From: Bacillota bacterium
Lineage (GTDB): Bacteria; Bacillota_I; Bacilli_A; Acholeplasmatales; Acholeplasmataceae
Length of the DNA stretch: 32,380 nucleotides
Assembly: GCA_018817915.1 (NCBI GenBank)
Contig: JAHISX010000083.1
Location: 1 to 32,380, forward strand
Direction: 5' to 3'
Part shown: positions 30,781 through 32,380 of the stretch, piece after piece
Layout: every line of letters begins with the position of its first letter
Position numbering within the stretch: the stretch's first letter is position 1
Position numbers and translations under genes: made by a program
The notes under the pieces: generated by a model
Told to the model about the DNA's origin: nothing
The model's input: only the letters and a program-made list of their open reading frames with translations
Database searches by the model: none

Positions 30781-31342
30781 TAAATGATTTATACATGATG
30801 GAGAAATTTTCTGTTTGTTCTAGACAAACGTAGTCATTTTCTAAATACATGTGAGTTGTTCCTCGATATCTTAATTCACTATTTGACCATACATTTGTTG
30901 GTAAAGCTAACATACCATCAAAACCTTGTTTTCTGAAATATGAAACTGCATGAGCAAGCAACTTTCTAGCTATACCTTGCCCTCTAAAATCTGGATGAAT
31001 AATAAAACAAATGGTGACTGCAATTTTGTCTCCCTTAATATATGGAGTCAAAATCTCTTTCAATCTAGGATAATACTTGGAGTCATTTGCGTTAAGCCAT
31101 CCCATACATCGATTATCATTATAAATGAGAAATCCAGTCATTTGTCCATCATAAATTGCTTGTGTTGAAGCGATTTTGTTATCTACACCATTTCTTTTTA
31201 TCCAATCTTCGATTGGCATATTATTGTGATAATAATGACAATAACAAGTTTTCCAATGTGGAGCGTGCTGGTAGTCCATACCCTCAATAAAATCGATAAA
31301 ATCGACAATTAAGCTTGGATCCAATTTTTTAATTTCAATCAT
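30761..31342 (-). CDS. GNAT family N-acetyltransferase
   Basis: The 193-residue protein has a well-formed acetyl-CoA site, ICFIIHPDFRGQGIARKLLAHAV (about 115-137, with the R-G-Q-G-I-A loop). An unusual N-terminal part has HAPHWKTCYCHYYHNN (about 27-42), which is Cys/His/Tyr-rich and of unknown meaning. The ending MLALPTNVWSNSELRYRGTTHMYLENDY is typical of a subfamily of putative acetyltransferases. The substrate is unknown. It starts three bases after the degV stop with no clear ribosome site, so its translation is probably coupled to degV. Confidence 0.88.
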   Translation of the reverse strand: MIEIKKLDPSLIVDFIDFIEGMDYQHAPHWKTCYCHYYHNNMPIEDWIKRNGVDNKIASTQAIYDGQMTGFLIYNDNRCMGWLNANDSKYYPRLKEILTPYIKGDKIAVTICFIIHPDFRGQGIARKLLAHAVSYFRKQGFDGMLALPTNVWSNSELRYRGTTHMYLENDYVCLEQTENFSIMYKSFKKEVSA

Positions 31343-31345
31343 ATT

Positions 31346-32218
31346 CTATCGATATGAACCCATAAAGAAGATTGCTATCGTACCTGGTCCTGAATGTGCT
31401 CCAATAATTGGTCCTATATGATTATAAATGATTTCACTTACGTGATATCTATCTTGTATCATTTGGCCAACTTCTTTTGCTTCATCTAGACAATCACCAT
31501 GTGATATAAAGATAGTTTGCTTTTCAGGTTCTGTAATACGATCTTTCATCAATTCAACCATTGATTCCAATGAAAATGCTCTACCTCTAGCTTTTTTCAA
31601 AGGAACTAGTCTTCCCATATCATCTACATGTAAAATCGGTTTTATTTTAAGTAAAGCTCCTAAAAAAGCTTGAGTATCACTTAATCTTCCACCTCTTTTA
31701 AGTGTACCTAAATCATCAACAGTAAATAAATGCACTAAATTGAGTTTATTTGCTTCAACCCATGTTGCAATTTCATCAATGGATTTTCCGCTTTCTTTAA
31801 GCTTCCAAGCATTCCAAAGCAGCAAACCTTGTCCCATGGATGCACATAAAGAATCAAGAATAACAATGCGTTCATTTGGATATTGATCTTTCAATTCTTC
31901 ACTCGCAACTCTAGCTGACTGTAAAGTTCCACTTAATGCCGATGAAAAACCTATATAAAGTATGTCATAGCCATCTTTGAGCATTGGTTCAAAAAATGAT
32001 AAGAAAGAACCAACATTAACTAATGAAGTCTTTGCTATTTTTTTATCTCTTAAAAATTGATAAAAAGTATCAATTTTCAATTCTCTCTCGTCTGGATAAT
32101 GTGCATATGTTACACCATCAATCTCTACAGTTAAAGGTATAACCTTTATTCCCATTTGCTCAACTTGATTTTGAGTTAAATCGGAACATGAATCTGTAAC
32201 AATAACCATTTTTTTCAT
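31346..32218 (-). CDS. DegV family fatty-acid-binding protein
   Basis: The 290-residue protein (ATG at 32218, GGAGG six bases upstream) has the DegV pattern: VIVTDSCSDLT at the start, SLVNVGSF, the lipid carboxylate-contact block GFSSALSGTLQSARVA, ILDSLCASMGQG and GAHSGPGTIAIFFMG at the end. DegV/FakB proteins hold a fatty acid for phosphorylation by FakA; fakA itself is not in the window. A FakB role here would let the cell use external fatty acids in addition to the FASII cluster (inference). Confidence 0.92.
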   Translation of the reverse strand: MKKMVIVTDSCSDLTQNQVEQMGIKVIPLTVEIDGVTYAHYPDERELKIDTFYQFLRDKKIAKTSLVNVGSFLSFFEPMLKDGYDILYIGFSSALSGTLQSARVASEELKDQYPNERIVILDSLCASMGQGLLLWNAWKLKESGKSIDEIATWVEANKLNLVHLFTVDDLGTLKRGGRLSDTQAFLGALLKIKPILHVDDMGRLVPLKKARGRAFSLESMVELMKDRITEPEKQTIFISHGDCLDEAKEVGQMIQDRYHVSEIIYNHIGPIIGAHSGPGTIAIFFMGSYR

Positions 32219-32325
32219 TCTTACCCTCCATTTTTTTGCTGGTAGTGTCAAAAATTGATTTTTTTGACCTACTTTTCTTCATATTTTTATACTCTTTAAG
32301 ATAATAAAAAGAGTAGTTAATCCCG

Positions 32326-32334
32326 TGTTATAAT
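32326..32334 (+). promoter_or_regulatory. Extended -10 promoter for the gene at the right edge
   Basis: TG-T-TATAAT (32326-32334), no clear -35, 38 bases before the ATG at 32373. Confidence 0.55.
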
Positions 32335-32372
32335 GAATGTGCGAACATCACATATAAGGAGATCAACTACCT

Positions 32373-32380
32373 ATGCAAAG
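32373..32380 (+). CDS. Start of a gene cut by the window edge
   Basis: An ATG at 32373 follows AAGGAG (32356-32361) by 11 bases and an extended -10 promoter. Only two codons and two bases are visible, so the product cannot be named; a transposase is possible if the preceding 130 bases are an insertion sequence end. Confidence 0.45.

Larger units (their letters stand above)
32241..32380 (+). mobile_element. Possible left end of an insertion sequence
   Basis: The plus strand from 32241 (GGTAGTGTCAAAAATTG) resembles terminal repeats I remember for IS256/Mutator-type elements. It is followed by an AT-rich stretch with a small hairpin (ACTCTTT/AAAGAGT, 32291-32314), a promoter and a new start codon. 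The other end is beyond the window, so neither the repeat nor a transposase can be confirmed. Confidence 0.3.

Noticed and set aside
32340-32352. LexA/DinR-like half-site GCGAACAT near the right-edge promoter
   Set aside because: Only one half-site is present; no GTTCG partner at the proper distance.
1-32380. CRISPR array, prophage or defence island
   Set aside because: No regularly spaced repeats, integrase, phage structural gene or recognisable defence gene set is seen.

Overview
The window is strongly AT-rich and gene-dense, and almost everything is on the minus strand. It uses the standard code: TGG is tryptophan, and TGA is a working stop in, for example, the LytTR gene and the acetyltransferase ending at 30761. 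Shine-Dalgarno sites are strong (AGGAGG type), many neighbours overlap as ATGA, and intrinsic hairpin-plus-T terminators are frequent. The gene set (FabK-type FASII, KtrAB-like K+ uptake, YqeC-type 6-phosphogluconate dehydrogenase, DegV, LytTR regulator) suggests a low-G+C Gram-positive lineage. The style is Acholeplasma/Izemoplasma-like, but that placement is inference and no rRNA is present to settle it.

Layout, left to right: a tRNA-Val(GAC) and a UPF0316 membrane protein; an arsenic operon read leftwards (arsR, permease, thioredoxin-like protein, ACR3 pump, arsC) with a consensus promoter and two matching ArsR-type operator sites; a START/SRPBCC protein with a CotH-family lipoprotein; a LytTR regulator coupled to a membrane-anchored beta-propeller protein; a K+ uptake operon made of two RCK proteins (one with only the nucleotide-binding half) and a TrkH/KtrB subunit; and a cation:proton antiporter behind a fluoride riboswitch that overlaps its own terminator.

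The centre (about 12.7-23.6 kb) is one co-directional cluster, accB-accC-accD-accA-fabH-fabK-fabD-fabG-fabF-fabZ-birA-bioY-DUF1295. It covers malonyl-CoA formation, type II fatty acid elongation, and uptake and attachment of the biotin that AccB needs. It has one strong promoter, a FabT-like inverted repeat just after the predicted start, and a roughly 235-nt leader. An acyl carrier protein gene and a dedicated FASII regulator are not in the window.

The right part holds an overlapping operon with a DNA glycosylase, both dehydrogenases of the oxidative pentose phosphate pathway (gnd, zwf), a cyclase-family hydrolase, a GNAT acetyltransferase and a D-2-hydroxyacid dehydrogenase. Then come two plus-strand genes (a small membrane protein and a cytoplasmic gamma-glutamyltransferase-like protein), and a convergent DegV-GNAT pair sharing a bidirectional terminator. 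The last ~140 bases look like the start of a new plus-strand transcription unit, possibly the end of an insertion sequence.

The best supported unusual items are the fluoride riboswitch on an antiporter, the tandem ars operators, the FabT-like site plus leader of the FASII operon, and the coupled LytTR/beta-propeller pair. I did not find a clearly new defence or mobile system.
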